From assembly GCF_004135345.1 (NCBI RefSeq), contig NZ_CP035495.1:3162001-3226000 (forward strand): a stretch of 64,000 bases of DNA, written 5' to 3'. The notes under the pieces are model-generated. The model was not told the origin of the DNA, made no database searches, and saw only the letters and a program-made list of their open reading frames with translations. The DNA is from Xylanimonas allomyrinae (GTDB lineage: Bacteria > Actinomycetota > Actinomycetes > Actinomycetales > Cellulomonadaceae). Position numbers and translations under genes: made by a program. Below are positions 36,953-47,011 of this stretch, piece by piece. Numbering within the stretch: position 1 is the first letter of the stretch; each line of letters opens with the position of its first letter.

Positions 36953-37915
36953 ATGTCGACCATCACCGAACACGAGCGCAGCCGCACCGGCCGTCGCGCC
37001 CCGGCGCGAAGAGGCGGGCTCAAGTCCGTCTTCTTCTCGCAGAAGGCAGCGCCGTACATCTTCGTGCTGCCGTTCATCGTGACGTTCCTGGTCTTCTGGG
37101 GATTCCCGATCGCTCGATCGGTCGCGATGAGCTTCGAGCACATCGTCCCCGGCCGGTCCTACTTCGTCGGCCTGGGCAACTTCGAGCGCATGTTCGGCGA
37201 CCGCATCTTCTGGGTCGCGGTGACGAACTCGCTGCGCTACATGCTCGTCACGCTCGTCCTGCTGATCCCGATCCCGCTGACACTGGCGGTGCTGGTCAAC
37301 TCGAAGATCGGATCGCCGCGGATCAAGTCCTTCTTCAAGGCCGCGATGTTCGTGCCCGCCCTGACCTCCGTCGTCGTGGCCGGCATCATCTTCCGGCTCA
37401 TCTTCTCGGAGTCGAGCACCGCGCTGATGAACCAGGCGCTGGGCCTGATCGGGCTCGACCCCGTCCGGTGGCTGCGCAGCGGCGGCACCGCCCTCGTGGC
37501 CCTGGTCGCCATCGCCCTGTGGCGGTGGACCGGCGTCAACATGATGTACTTCCTCGCCGCGCTCCAGTCGGTCCCCCAGGAGTACTACGAGGCCGCCGAG
37601 CTCGACGGCGCAGGCCGGTTCAAGACCTTCATCCACGTCACGCTGCCGTCCATCCGGCCCACGATCGTCTTCGTCACCACGATCTCGATCTTCGGCGGGC
37701 TCGCGATGTTCGTCGAGGCCTTCATGCTCTGGGGCGGCGCGAGCTCACCGAACAACGTGGGCCTCACGATCGTCGGCTACCTGTACAGCCTCGGCGTGCA
37801 GCGCGGTGACATGGGCTACGCCTCCGCCGTCGGCGTCGTGCTGCTGCTCGCCGTCCTCATCATCAACTTCACTCAGCTCACGCTGACCGGATTCTTCAAG
37901 AAGGACAATCGATGA
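36953..37915 (+). CDS. sugar ABC transporter permease (AraP/MalF-like)
   Basis: A 320-aa CUT1 permease with six hydrophobic segments after a basic N-terminal tail (RTGRRAPARRGG). The EAA coupling loop is EYYEAAELDGAGRFKTFIHVTLPSI. The ATG follows CCGGAGGA. It overlaps the next permease gene by 4 nt (ATGA). With the second permease and the binding protein downstream it forms an oligosaccharide importer; no dedicated ATPase is encoded here, so a shared MsiK-type ATPase elsewhere is presumed. Confidence 0.9.
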   Translation: MSTITEHERSRTGRRAPARRGGLKSVFFSQKAAPYIFVLPFIVTFLVFWGFPIARSVAMSFEHIVPGRSYFVGLGNFERMFGDRIFWVAVTNSLRYMLVTLVLLIPIPLTLAVLVNSKIGSPRIKSFFKAAMFVPALTSVVVAGIIFRLIFSESSTALMNQALGLIGLDPVRWLRSGGTALVALVAIALWRWTGVNMMYFLAALQSVPQEYYEAAELDGAGRFKTFIHVTLPSIRPTIVFVTTISIFGGLAMFVEAFMLWGGASSPNNVGLTIVGYLYSLGVQRGDMGYASAVGVVLLLAVLIINFTQLTLTGFFKKDNR

Positions 37916-38805
37916 GCGCGATTTCCTCTTCGGGCACCGCCGGCCAGACCCTGCGCGAAGACGACCCGAACCGCCTGTTCCGTGGGCGCTCGCTCGCCAT
38001 GAGCGCGGCACTCATCGTCATCGCGATCATCGCTCTCATCCCGCTGTGGGCGATCTTTGCCGGCACCTTCCAGGACGGCATCCGGCTCATGCGAGAGGGC
38101 CTGAACCTCAGCATCGACTTCGAGCAGGCGGGCTTCTACAACTACCGGTTGCTCTTCTCCGCCGAGTCGGGCAACTACTTCCGGTGGTTCGGCAACTCGC
38201 TGATGGTGACCGGCATCCAGACGGTGCTCACCCTGTTCATCTCGGCATTCGTCGCCTATGGCTTCGCCAAGTACGAGTTCCGGTTCAAGTCGAGCCTCTT
38301 CGTCCTGGTCATCGTCCTCATGACGGTCCCGCTCGAGATGATGATGCTGCCGCTGTTCCAGCAGACGAACGCGATGGGCCTGCAGAACACGCACGTCGCA
38401 CTGTTCCTGCCCTTCCTCGCCTCGGCCATCACGATCTTCTTCTTCCGGCAGTACCTGGCGGGAATACCGACCGAGATCATCGAGGCCGGGCGCGTCGACG
38501 GCGTGAGCGAGTTCGGTATCTTCTTCCGCCTCGTCCTGCCGCTGATGAAGCCCGCCATGGCAGCGATGGCGATCCTCAACGGAATGATGGCGTGGAACGC
38601 CTTCCTCTGGCCGCTGCTGGTGCTCAGGTCCAACGAGCTGTTCACGCTGCCGATCGGCCTGAGCTCCCTGCTCAGCCCCTATGGGAACAACTACAACCTG
38701 CTCATTATCGGAGCGTTCTTCTCGCTCTTCCCGATCCTCATCCTGTTCCTGCTCTTCCAGCGCTTCTTCATCAGCGGCATGACCGCCGGTGCGGTCAAGG
38801 GCTGA
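37912..38805 (+). CDS. sugar ABC transporter permease (AraQ/MalG-like)
   Basis: A 297-aa CUT1 inner-membrane permease with six helices. The EAA loop reads EIIEAGRVDGVSEFGIFFRLVLPLMKP, and AFLWPLLVL follows as in MalG/AraQ. The ATG overlaps the preceding permease stop by 4 nt, giving stoichiometric coupling. The binding-protein gene starts 53 bp later. Confidence 0.9.
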   Translation: MSAISSSGTAGQTLREDDPNRLFRGRSLAMSAALIVIAIIALIPLWAIFAGTFQDGIRLMREGLNLSIDFEQAGFYNYRLLFSAESGNYFRWFGNSLMVTGIQTVLTLFISAFVAYGFAKYEFRFKSSLFVLVIVLMTVPLEMMMLPLFQQTNAMGLQNTHVALFLPFLASAITIFFFRQYLAGIPTEIIEAGRVDGVSEFGIFFRLVLPLMKPAMAAMAILNGMMAWNAFLWPLLVLRSNELFTLPIGLSSLLSPYGNNYNLLIIGAFFSLFPILILFLLFQRFFISGMTAGAVKG

Positions 38806-38858
38806 CCCGACGCACAACACCCAACCCACACGAATTCAATCGAAGGAGATTGACCACC

Positions 38859-40203
38859 ATGCGAATCCGCAAGCAACTGGCGCTGGCGGCCACGACCGCA
38901 CTGCTCGCGACGGGTGCCCTGTCGGGATGCTCGGCCGACGGCGGAGACGGCGGGGGACCGCCGGTGGCGGAACCTCCGCCCCGACGGTGCGACCACCCTC
39001 AACATGATGACCTTCGTCGAAGGTCACGGACACTTCATGGCCGCCATGGCGGAGAAGTGGAACGAGGAGAACCCCGACCGGGCGATCGACCTTCAGTTCA
39101 ACGTCACGGGCTGGGACGAGATGCACAACCAGGCGCTGCTGACGCTCACGAGCGGCGGCGACGTCCCGGACATCGTCGACCTCGAGATCGGTCGCTTCTC
39201 GGACTTCGTCCGCGGTGAGCAGATCCTCGTCGACCTCACGCCGTTCGCCGAGCCCTTCCGGGACTCGATCGTCGAGGCTCGCCTCGACCTGTACAGCCGC
39301 GACGGAAAGCTGTTCGGCCTCGACTACCACGTCGGCGCCACCGTCGCGTTCTACAACGCGGCGCTGCTGGAGGCCGCGGGCATCGACTGGACCACCATCC
39401 GGACGTGGGAGGACTACCGCGACGCCGGTATCGCCTACACCGAGGCGACGGGCCGCCACTTCGGCGTGACCGAGACGTCGGCATCGTGGCAGCTCCAGGT
39501 GCTGCTCGCGCAGCTCGGCGGCGAGCTGATCGCCCCCGACGGCACGCCGGACCTGACCAACGAGAAGGTCGTCGAGGCCATCACGATCCTGCAGGACATC
39601 GCCGACCAGGGCGCATCGAGCCCCATCCCGGGCGGTCAGGCCGACCACGAGCAGGAGGGTCGCCCCGCCTTCGCCACGGGTGACTGGGCCGCTGCCATCA
39701 TGCCGATGTGGTACGCAGAGCGCTTCCTGACGTGGCAGCCGGAGAACGCGGGCCAGTGGGTCGTCGCCGCGCCCCCGACGATCGACGGCGCCGTGCAGGC
39801 CACCGTCGGCGGCGGCGGCACCGGTACGGCCGTGCCGCTCGCCTCGCCGAACGCCGACCTCGCGGCCGAGTTCGTGGCCTTCGCCAAGCTGTCGGTCGCC
39901 GGCAACGAGCTGGTCTGGTCGGAGCTCGGGTTCGACCCGCTGAACATGGACGTCTGGACCGACGAGTCCGTCACCCAGGACCCGGACAACGCCTACGTCC
40001 AGTTCTTCGCCAACAACCCGTTCGACGCTCTCAACGAGATGGGCGACGCCATCGGCCTGCTCCAGTCGCAGAAGGCCGACGCCTGGCCGATCGTGAACAC
40101 GATCATGACCACCGACGTGCTCAACAACATCTTCGAGAACGGCATGAGCATCGAGGACGCCCTCAACCAGGGTCAGGCCGACGCCCTCAACCAGGCTCGC
40201 TGA
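38859..40203 (+). CDS. sugar ABC transporter substrate-binding lipoprotein, two frameshifts in the linker
   Basis: A 448-aa extracellular-solute-binding family 1 lipoprotein once repaired. The signal peptide and lipobox (GALSGC) are in one frame, a Gly/Thr/Ser linker (GTAGGGTSAP) in a second, and the mature domain (GATTLNMMTFVEGHGHFMAAMAEKWNEE...) in a third. One base added to GGGGG at 38952-38956 and one to CCCC at 38979-38982 joins all three. The mature part has AraN/CUT1-type blocks (GGDVPDIVDLEIGRFSDF, GLDYHVGATVAFYN). The SD AAGGAGA precedes ATG 38859. It probably binds arabinose-containing oligosaccharides. Confidence 0.82.
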
Positions 40204-40218
40204 CCCCTTCCTCGACAG

Positions 40219-40264
40219 AAGGAGGCCGGGTCTCCTGGCTCATCCCGGGATACCCGGCCTCCTT
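40219..40264 (+). terminator. hairpin between binding protein and GH51
   Basis: 13-bp stem AAGGAGGCCGGGT / ACCCGGCCTCCTT with a 20-nt loop that can itself fold (CCCGGGA). It lies between the transporter genes and the glycosidases and would let the binding protein be expressed more than the downstream enzymes. Confidence 0.65.
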
Positions 40265-40303
40265 GCGCCACCGAACCCCCTGATCAGCAGTTTTGGAGCA
40301 CTC

Positions 40304-41818
40304 ATGCACAACGCGTCCGTGACCGTGAACCCGGCGTTCGTCGTCGGGCCGGTCCGCCCCCGTACGTTCGGGTCGTTCGTCGAGCACCTGGGCCGGTGCG
40401 TCTACGAAGGCATCTACGAGCCCGGCCACCCGACCGCCGACGCCGACGGCTTCCGCGGGGACGTCGCCGAGCTCACCAGGGAGCTGGGCACGACGACGGT
40501 GCGCTACCCCGGCGGGAACTTCGTCTCCGGCTACAAGTGGGAGGACGGCATCGGCCCCAAGGAGGACCGGCCCGCCCGCCTCGACCTGGCCTGGCACTCG
40601 ACCGACCCGAACACCGTCGGTGTCGACGAGTTCATGCTGTGGTGCCAGAAGGTCGGCGTCGAGCCGATGATGGCGGTGAACCTGGGCACGCGCGGGGTCG
40701 CGGAGGCCCTCGACATCCTCGAGTACTGCAACATTCCCGGCGGCACCGCGTGGTCGGAGCAGCGCAAGGCCAACGGCGCCGAGGACCCGTACCGCGTCCA
40801 GATGTGGTGCCTCGGCAACGAGATGGACGGACCCTGGCAGACCGGTCACAAGACCGCGGAGGAGTATGCGCGCCTCGCGACCGAGTCGGCGCGGGCGATG
40901 CGGCAGATGCAGCCCGGTCTTGAGCTCGTCGTGTGCGGCTCGTCGTCCTCGGACATGGACACGTTCGGCACCTGGGAGTACACGGTGCTCTCCGAGGCCT
41001 ACGAGCACGTCGACTACGTCTCCGCCCACGAGTACTACTACGAGGACGGCGGCGACCTGGCCTCGTTCCTCGGCTCGGCCGTGAAGATGGACCGCTTCAT
41101 CAAGTCCGTGGTCGCGGTCGCCGACGCCGTCCGCGCGGCGGGCAAGCACGACAAGCGCATCAACATCTCGTTCGACGAGTGGAACGTCTGGTACCAGCAG
41201 GCGACGCCGTCGAAGCCCCCGACGGGCGACGACTGGCCCGTCGCCCCGGCGCTGCTCGAGGACGTCTACACCGTCGCCGACGCCGTCGTGGTCGGCGACC
41301 TCCTCATCACGCTGCTGCGCAACACCGACCGCGTCCACGCGGCCTCGCTCGCCCAGCTCGTCAACGTGATCGCCCCGATCATGACGGAGACGGGTGGCCG
41401 GGCGTGGAAGCAGACGATCTTCCACCCGTTCGCGCTCACGGCCAACAACGCCCGCGGCGACGTGCTCCAGGTGGCGGTCGACGCCCCGACGATCGCCACC
41501 GAGCGCCACGGCGAGATCCCGGCGCTGTCGGCGGTCGCGACGCACGACCCCGCGACGGGCGACGTCGTGGTCTTCGCGGCCAACCGCTCGACGTCGGACG
41601 CGGTGGCGCTCGACATCGACCTGTCGGCCTTCGCCGGGCTGGAGATCGTCGAGGCGCTGACGTACGGCAACGACGACCCGTACTGGACCGCGACGGCCGA
41701 CGACTCGACGTCGGTGCTGCCGGCCCACAACACGACCGCCGTCCTCGCCGACGGACGCGTGACGGCCGAGCTGCCCGCCACGTCGTGGACGATGGTCCGG
41801 CTCGGCACGACGGCGTGA
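40304..41818 (+). CDS. GH51 alpha-L-arabinofuranosidase
   Basis: A 504-aa intracellular GH51 enzyme (no signal peptide). The acid/base Glu is E173 in CLGNEMDGPWQ and the nucleophile Glu is E292 in SFDEWNVWYQ. The (beta/alpha)8 barrel is followed by a C-terminal beta-sandwich from ~residue 390. It releases alpha-L-arabinofuranose from arabino-oligosaccharides brought in by the adjacent importer. Its stop overlaps the epimerase start (TGATG). Confidence 0.93.
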   Translation: MHNASVTVNPAFVVGPVRPRTFGSFVEHLGRCVYEGIYEPGHPTADADGFRGDVAELTRELGTTTVRYPGGNFVSGYKWEDGIGPKEDRPARLDLAWHSTDPNTVGVDEFMLWCQKVGVEPMMAVNLGTRGVAEALDILEYCNIPGGTAWSEQRKANGAEDPYRVQMWCLGNEMDGPWQTGHKTAEEYARLATESARAMRQMQPGLELVVCGSSSSDMDTFGTWEYTVLSEAYEHVDYVSAHEYYYEDGGDLASFLGSAVKMDRFIKSVVAVADAVRAAGKHDKRINISFDEWNVWYQQATPSKPPTGDDWPVAPALLEDVYTVADAVVVGDLLITLLRNTDRVHAASLAQLVNVIAPIMTETGGRAWKQTIFHPFALTANNARGDVLQVAVDAPTIATERHGEIPALSAVATHDPATGDVVVFAANRSTSDAVALDIDLSAFAGLEIVEALTYGNDDPYWTATADDSTSVLPAHNTTAVLADGRVTAELPATSWTMVRLGTTA

Positions 41819-42705
41819 TGCCGTCGCGCGTTCTGCCGCAGCCCCGGTCGGCGACCACCGGACGGGTGGTCGTCACCGGGGCTGCCGGCCGGCTCGGGGT
41901 CGCCGTCGTCGAGGACCTCACCGACCACGGCTGGGACGTGGTGGCGGTCGACCAGACCCCGCCCCCGGCCCGGGCGCCGGGGCGGTTCGTCACCGCGGAC
42001 CTGACCGACTACGGCCAGGTCGCCGAGCTGATGAGCGGCTTCGACGAGTCGGCCCCGGCCACCGCCGTCGTCCACCTGGCGGCGGTCCCCGCCCCCGGCC
42101 TGCGGCCCGATGCCGCGACCTTCGCGAACAACGTCCCGGCCACCTACAACGTGTTCCGGGCAGCGCGCGCGGCAGGGGTCCGGAACGTGGTCTGGGCCTC
42201 CTCCGAGACGGTGCTGGGCCTGCCGTTCGCCGTGCCCCCGGTCTCGGTGCCCGTGGACGAGGAGATGCCGGTCCAGCCGTGGAGCACCTACGCCCTCGGA
42301 AAGGTCTGCGAGGAGGAGCTGGCACGCCACCTGGTGCGGTGGGACCCGGAGCTCAAGATGGTCGCTCTGCGGTTCTCGAACGTCATGCACCCGCAGGACT
42401 ACCTGGAGTTCGACACCTGGCAGGACGACGCGTCCGCGCGGCGGTGGAACATGTGGTCCTACATCGACGCGCGCGACGGCGCGCAGGCCACCCGGCGTGC
42501 GCTGGAGGCCGATCTCGTGGGGTTCGAGGCGTTCATCATCGCGAACTCCGACACCTGCATGCGCCGCGACTCGGCCGACCTGCTCGACGAGCAGTTCCCC
42601 GGGATCGAGCGCACGCGGGCGATCCGCGGGCGCGAGAGCCTGCTCAGCATCGACAAGGCGCGCCGCCTGCTCGGGTACGAGCCGCGCCACTCGTGGACGA
42701 CCTGA
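41818..42705 (+). CDS. NAD(P)-dependent extended-SDR epimerase/dehydratase
   Basis: A 295-aa extended SDR. The Rossmann motif is VVVTGAAGRLG, then HLAAVPAPG, the catalytic Ser-Tyr-Lys in WASSETVLGL and STYALGKVCEEE. The residue order resembles uronate dehydrogenases and UDP-hexose 4-epimerases. In a pentose-glycoside operon an aldose 1-dehydrogenase or 4-epimerase role is possible. The ATG overlaps the GH51 stop by one base, so it is part of the operon. Confidence 0.8.
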   Translation: MPSRVLPQPRSATTGRVVVTGAAGRLGVAVVEDLTDHGWDVVAVDQTPPPARAPGRFVTADLTDYGQVAELMSGFDESAPATAVVHLAAVPAPGLRPDAATFANNVPATYNVFRAARAAGVRNVVWASSETVLGLPFAVPPVSVPVDEEMPVQPWSTYALGKVCEEELARHLVRWDPELKMVALRFSNVMHPQDYLEFDTWQDDASARRWNMWSYIDARDGAQATRRALEADLVGFEAFIIANSDTCMRRDSADLLDEQFPGIERTRAIRGRESLLSIDKARRLLGYEPRHSWTT

Positions 42706-42745
42706 CCCACTGCGCACCGCCACCGACGAAACGGAGTCCCCACCC

Positions 42746-44632
42746 ATGACACTCACACACGGTCTTCCGGTCGCCCCGTCGCGAGGGCGCCTGCGCCCGC
42801 TCGGCCTGGACGACGTCACGATCGACGGCGGGTTCTGGGGCGAGCGTCAGGACCTGAACGCCGCGGCGACGATCCCGCACGTCGAGTCCTGGCTCGAGAG
42901 GCTCGGCTGGATCGGGAACTTCGACGCCGCCGTCGAGGGGCGCCTGCCGGGCGACCGGAAGGGCCGCGAGTTCTCCGACTCGGAGACCTACAAGCTCCTG
43001 GAGGGCATGGCGTGGGAGCTGGGCCGCCGGCCGGACCCCGCCCTGCAGGCCCGGTTCGACGCGATCGTGGCCCGGGTCGCGGCCGCGCAGGAGGCCGACG
43101 GGTACCTGAGCACGATGTTCGGGCGGCCGGGGCAGGCGGCACGCTACTCGGACCTGGAGTGGGGCCACGAGCTGTACTGCTTCGGGCATCTGATCCAGGC
43201 GGGCGTGGCGCGCGCCCGGACGGTCGGCCTGGACGACGAGCTGGTGCGGGTGAGCGTGCGCGCGGCGGACCACGTCTGCGACGTCTTCGGGCTGGGCGGG
43301 ATCGCGTCGGTGTGCGGGCACCCGGAGATCGAGGTCGCCCTGGCGGAGCTGTACCGGGTCACCGGGCAGCGCCGGTACCTGGACCAGGCGAGCCTGTTCG
43401 TCGAGCGGCGCGGGCGCGGGGTGCTGGGGGAGATCGACTTCGGCCCGCAGTACTTCCAGGATGACGTGCCCGTGCGCGAGGCGACCGTGTTCGACGGGCA
43501 CGCGGTGCGCGCGCTGTACCTGGCGGCCGGCGCGGTCGACGTCGCCGTGGAGACCGCCGACGACGGTCTGCTGGCCGCCGTGACGTCGCAGACGCTGGCG
43601 ACGCTGGCGCGGCGCACCTACCTGACGGGAGGAATGGGCGCCCACCACGAAGGGGAGTCGTTCGGCGCGGACTTCGAGCTGCCGCCGGACCGTTCCTACT
43701 CGGAGACCTGCGCGGGGATCGCGTCGATCATGCTCAACCACCGCCTCGTGCTGGCCACGGGCGATGCCCGCCACGCGGACGCGATCGAGCGCACGCTGTT
43801 CAACATCGTGGCCACCGCCCCGGCCGCGGACGGCCGGGGCTTCTACTACACGAACACGCTGTACCAGCGTGTCGAGGGCACGATGCCCGACCCGGACGAG
43901 CCGAGCGCTCGTGCCTCCTCGGCGGCGCGCCCGCCGTTCTTCGCCGTGTCCTGCTGCCCGACGAACCTGACGCGCACGTTCGCCTCGCTGGGTGCGTACC
44001 TGGCGACGGCCGACGATCACGGCGTGCAGGTCCACCAGTACGCCCCGTCGACGATCAGGGCCGTCGTCGCGGGCGAGCCGGTGGAGGTGAAGGTCGCCAC
44101 GACCTATCCCGCGACCGGGCGCATCACCGTGACCGCGGTGACGGCGCCGTCGGCGGGGTGGTCGCTGACGTTGCGCGTACCGGGGTGGGCGTCCGGCGCG
44201 CGCCTCGCGTCCGCGGGAGGTCCCGCCGAGCCCGTCGAGCCGGGGTACGTGACGGTGGCGGGCCCGGCGACGGGGGAGTCCGTCGTGCTCGAGCTGCCGG
44301 TCGACGCCCGGTGGACGTGGGCCGACGCGCGGGTCGACGCGGTGCGCGGCCAGGTGGCCGTCGAGCGCGGCCCCGTCGTGATGGCACTGGAGTCGGTCGA
44401 CCTGGGTGCCGACGTCGCGACGGCCCGGGTGCGCACCGACGCGGCCCCCGTCGAGGCCGAGGGGCGGGTTCTGGTCCCCGTGCGCACGGTGGTGCCGCAC
44501 GACGGCGGCTGGCCCTACGGCACCAGGACGGAGGACGACGGCGCTGCCGAGCGTCTCGTCCCGCTGATCGCCTACCACTCCTGGGCCGAGCGCGGCCCGT
44601 CGACCATGCGGATCTGGATGCCCGAAGGCTGA
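42746..44632 (+). CDS. GH127 beta-L-arabinofuranosidase
   Basis: A 628-aa GH127 enzyme, intracellular. The catalytic set of HypBA1 is complete: E320 and C322 in YSETCAGIAS, and C403-C404 in SCCPTNLTR, with the same spacing as HypBA1 Glu338, Cys340, Cys417 and Cys418. The first Cys of the pair is the expected nucleophile and the four residues bind zinc. The substrate would be beta-L-Araf disaccharide units as in hydroxyproline-linked plant glycans. It is third in the glycosidase block and 41 nt after the epimerase. Confidence 0.92.
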   Translation: MTLTHGLPVAPSRGRLRPLGLDDVTIDGGFWGERQDLNAAATIPHVESWLERLGWIGNFDAAVEGRLPGDRKGREFSDSETYKLLEGMAWELGRRPDPALQARFDAIVARVAAAQEADGYLSTMFGRPGQAARYSDLEWGHELYCFGHLIQAGVARARTVGLDDELVRVSVRAADHVCDVFGLGGIASVCGHPEIEVALAELYRVTGQRRYLDQASLFVERRGRGVLGEIDFGPQYFQDDVPVREATVFDGHAVRALYLAAGAVDVAVETADDGLLAAVTSQTLATLARRTYLTGGMGAHHEGESFGADFELPPDRSYSETCAGIASIMLNHRLVLATGDARHADAIERTLFNIVATAPAADGRGFYYTNTLYQRVEGTMPDPDEPSARASSAARPPFFAVSCCPTNLTRTFASLGAYLATADDHGVQVHQYAPSTIRAVVAGEPVEVKVATTYPATGRITVTAVTAPSAGWSLTLRVPGWASGARLASAGGPAEPVEPGYVTVAGPATGESVVLELPVDARWTWADARVDAVRGQVAVERGPVVMALESVDLGADVATARVRTDAAPVEAEGRVLVPVRTVVPHDGGWPYGTRTEDDGAAERLVPLIAYHSWAERGPSTMRIWMPEG

Positions 44633-44638
44633 CGCGCC

Positions 44639-44700
44639 GGTGGTGGAGGCCGGCGCCGGACGACCGGGCACCGGGCCGTCAGGCGCCGGCCTCCACCACC
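44639..44700. terminator. bidirectional terminator, GH127/GH42
   Basis: A 19-bp perfect stem (arms 44639-44657 and 44682-44700) lies between two convergent genes. The right arm overlaps the last codons of the GH42 gene (stop at 44679), so the GH42 C-terminal coding sequence doubles as the terminator arm. Confidence 0.8.
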
Positions 44701-46733
44701 GCGACGCCGTACGGCCCCAGCGCGATCGACCCTTCGACGGGACCGCCGCCGAGGATGTCGGTCCCGGCCAGGCCGTCGACGTCGACCGTGTGCGCGCTGC
44801 CCGTGGTGTTGACGACGAAGGTCAGCACCGTCCCGTCGTCGCGCACGCGGCGCGAGAGCTGGACGCCGTCGGGCGTGGGGACCCCGGCGGCCTTCTCGCC
44901 GAGCAGGGCGTCGACGGTGGCGCGCAGCCCGTCGCCGCACGGGAACGTCGCGGCGTAGAGCACGCCACCGCCGCCGCCCGACGGGCGGAACGTGAGCGCG
45001 GGTGTGCCGGCGTAGAACTCGCCCGCATAGGTCGCCAGCACCTGCGTGCCCTCGTCGGCGTGGACGACGTCGGCGAGGATCTCGCCCGACGCGGCGTGCA
45101 CGCCGCCGTCGGTGAACGTGACCGGCACGCGTGTGCCGGGCGGGAGCGCGTCGGTCTCGTCGATCCAGACGCCGGCCAGGTCGCGGAACGGCACCGGGGC
45201 CTCGCCCTGGAACAGCAGGTCGGACTCGCCGACGAGCGCGCTCATCGGCGTCAGCAGGAGGCGGCCTCCGGCCTCGACGTACGCGCGCAGCGCGGCGATG
45301 GTCGCCTCGGAGAGCAGGTACAGGCACGGGGCGATGACGGCGTCGTAACCGGTGAGGTCGCTGTCGCGGGAGAGCAGGTCGACCGGCACGTTGCGGCGTG
45401 ACACCTCGGTGTACCAGCGCAGCGTCTCGTTCACGTAGTCGAGCGAGACGCTCGGGCCGGCCGAGAAGCCGATGCCCCAGCGCGACGGCCAGTCGAAGAC
45501 GATGCCGACCGTGCCGTGCTCGACCTGGGACCCGAGCACGCGGGTGCCCACCCGCCCCAGCTCGGCGCCGAGCGCGGCGACCTCGCGGAACTCGCGCGTC
45601 CGCGCGGAGCCGTTGGCGCCGATGACGGCGCCGTGGAACTTCTCGCAGCCGCCCGCGGACTGGCGCAGCTGGAAGTACTGGACGGTGTCGGCGCCGCGGG
45701 CGACGGCTTGCCAGGACTGCGCCCGCAGCTGGCCCGGACGCTTGAGCGAGTTGTACGGCTGCCAGTTCTGCCGCGACGGCGTCTGCTCCATGAGCATGAA
45801 CGGCTTCTGCTTCCCGACCGCGCGCATGAGGTCGTGCCGCATGCTCACCTCGGCCGGGCTCGTGTCGAACGCCGGGTAGGAGTCCCAGCTCACGACGTCG
45901 ACGTCCTCGGACCACGTGAAGTAGTCGTAGTCCTCGAACGTGCCCATCATGTTGGTGGTGACGGGACGCACCCGGTCGAAGCGACGGATCGCCGCCTTCT
46001 CCTCGCGGTACGACTCCAGGACCTGCGCTCCGTAGAAGCGCCGGTAGTCGAGCGCGGCACCGGGCAGCACCACCTTGGATCCGACGAAGGCGGCGTTGCT
46101 CGTCGTGTCGGCCGAGATGGCGTCCCCGCGCTGGTCGGGCGGGAAGATCTCCGCGAACGAGTGGTAGGTGTGGGACCAGAAGGCGGAGTTCCAGGCCTGG
46201 TTGAGCGCTTCGAGGGTGCCGTACCGGGATCGCAGCCATCCGCGGAACCCCTCGGCGCACAGGTCGCACCAGCAGAACCCGCCGTACTCGTTGGAGACGT
46301 GCCAGGCCACCAGGTTCGGCTCGGCGCCGTAGCGCTCGGCGAGCTTGCCCGCGAGGGCCGCCGCGTACGTCCGGAAGGTCGGCGAGCTGATGCACGGGTT
46401 GTGCCGCTGGCCGTGGCGCCGGCGGGTCCCGCGCTGGTCGACGCGGTTGACGTCCGGGTGGTGGAGCGACATCCAGGCGGGGATGGCGGCGGTCGACGTG
46501 GCGAGGACGATCCGCATCCCGGCGTCGGACACCGTGCGGACGATCCTGTCGAGTCGCGCGAAGTCGTAGACGTCCGCGGACGGCTGGAGCGAGGCCCACG
46601 CGAAGACGTTGAGCGTGACGCTCGTGATCCCCGCCTCGGCCAGAAGGGCCATGTCCGTGGCCCACACCTCCTCGGGCCACTGCTCTGGGTTGTAGTCGCC
46701 GCCGTAGAGGAACGTGTCGGTGGGGAGCGTCAT
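44679..46733 (-). CDS. GH42 beta-galactosidase
   Basis: A 684-aa GH42 enzyme. N-terminal LYGGDYNPEQWPEEVW is the family start. Acid/base E149 lies in HVSNEYGG and the nucleophile E316 in LMEQTPS. Cys114, Cys154, Cys156 and Cys159 fit the structural zinc cluster. Barrel, trimerisation (A4-beta) and C-terminal beta-domains are all present. No signal peptide, so it hydrolyses imported galacto-oligosaccharides. It faces the arabinofuranosidase operon, consistent with joint breakdown of arabinogalactan side chains. Confidence 0.92.
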   Translation of the reverse strand: MTLPTDTFLYGGDYNPEQWPEEVWATDMALLAEAGITSVTLNVFAWASLQPSADVYDFARLDRIVRTVSDAGMRIVLATSTAAIPAWMSLHHPDVNRVDQRGTRRRHGQRHNPCISSPTFRTYAAALAGKLAERYGAEPNLVAWHVSNEYGGFCWCDLCAEGFRGWLRSRYGTLEALNQAWNSAFWSHTYHSFAEIFPPDQRGDAISADTTSNAAFVGSKVVLPGAALDYRRFYGAQVLESYREEKAAIRRFDRVRPVTTNMMGTFEDYDYFTWSEDVDVVSWDSYPAFDTSPAEVSMRHDLMRAVGKQKPFMLMEQTPSRQNWQPYNSLKRPGQLRAQSWQAVARGADTVQYFQLRQSAGGCEKFHGAVIGANGSARTREFREVAALGAELGRVGTRVLGSQVEHGTVGIVFDWPSRWGIGFSAGPSVSLDYVNETLRWYTEVSRRNVPVDLLSRDSDLTGYDAVIAPCLYLLSEATIAALRAYVEAGGRLLLTPMSALVGESDLLFQGEAPVPFRDLAGVWIDETDALPPGTRVPVTFTDGGVHAASGEILADVVHADEGTQVLATYAGEFYAGTPALTFRPSGGGGGVLYAATFPCGDGLRATVDALLGEKAAGVPTPDGVQLSRRVRDDGTVLTFVVNTTGSAHTVDVDGLAGTDILGGGPVEGSIALGPYGVAVVEAGA

Positions 46734-46925
46734 GGCCGTACTCCGAAGGCGCGTAGGGGAGGTCGTGTGCAGTCCTCAGCCTGGCCGACGGCGAGGACCG
46801 GTGGCGCGAGACCCGTGGGCGGCGTCCGAGATGCATCGGGTCCGCGGCGCACGCGGCAACCTGCCGCGTGGGCGGCGTCACGCAGCCGGCGGACGAGGGC
46901 TCTGGTCCCGGCTGCGCGCCGGGCG

Positions 46926-46931
46926 TAGACT
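46926..46931 (+). promoter_or_regulatory. -10 element of the corA leader transcript
   Basis: TAGACT at 46926-46931 predicts a start near 46938. That gives a ~230-nt 5' region before corA, long for this genome, containing a 52-codon leader ORF. Confidence 0.45.
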
Positions 46932-47011
46932 GCGGGCGGCCCGATCTGGGTCATCGTGACGTCGGCACCATTGGCAGCGCCGGCACCGGGACGAAGGAGG
47001 TGGCACGCCCC

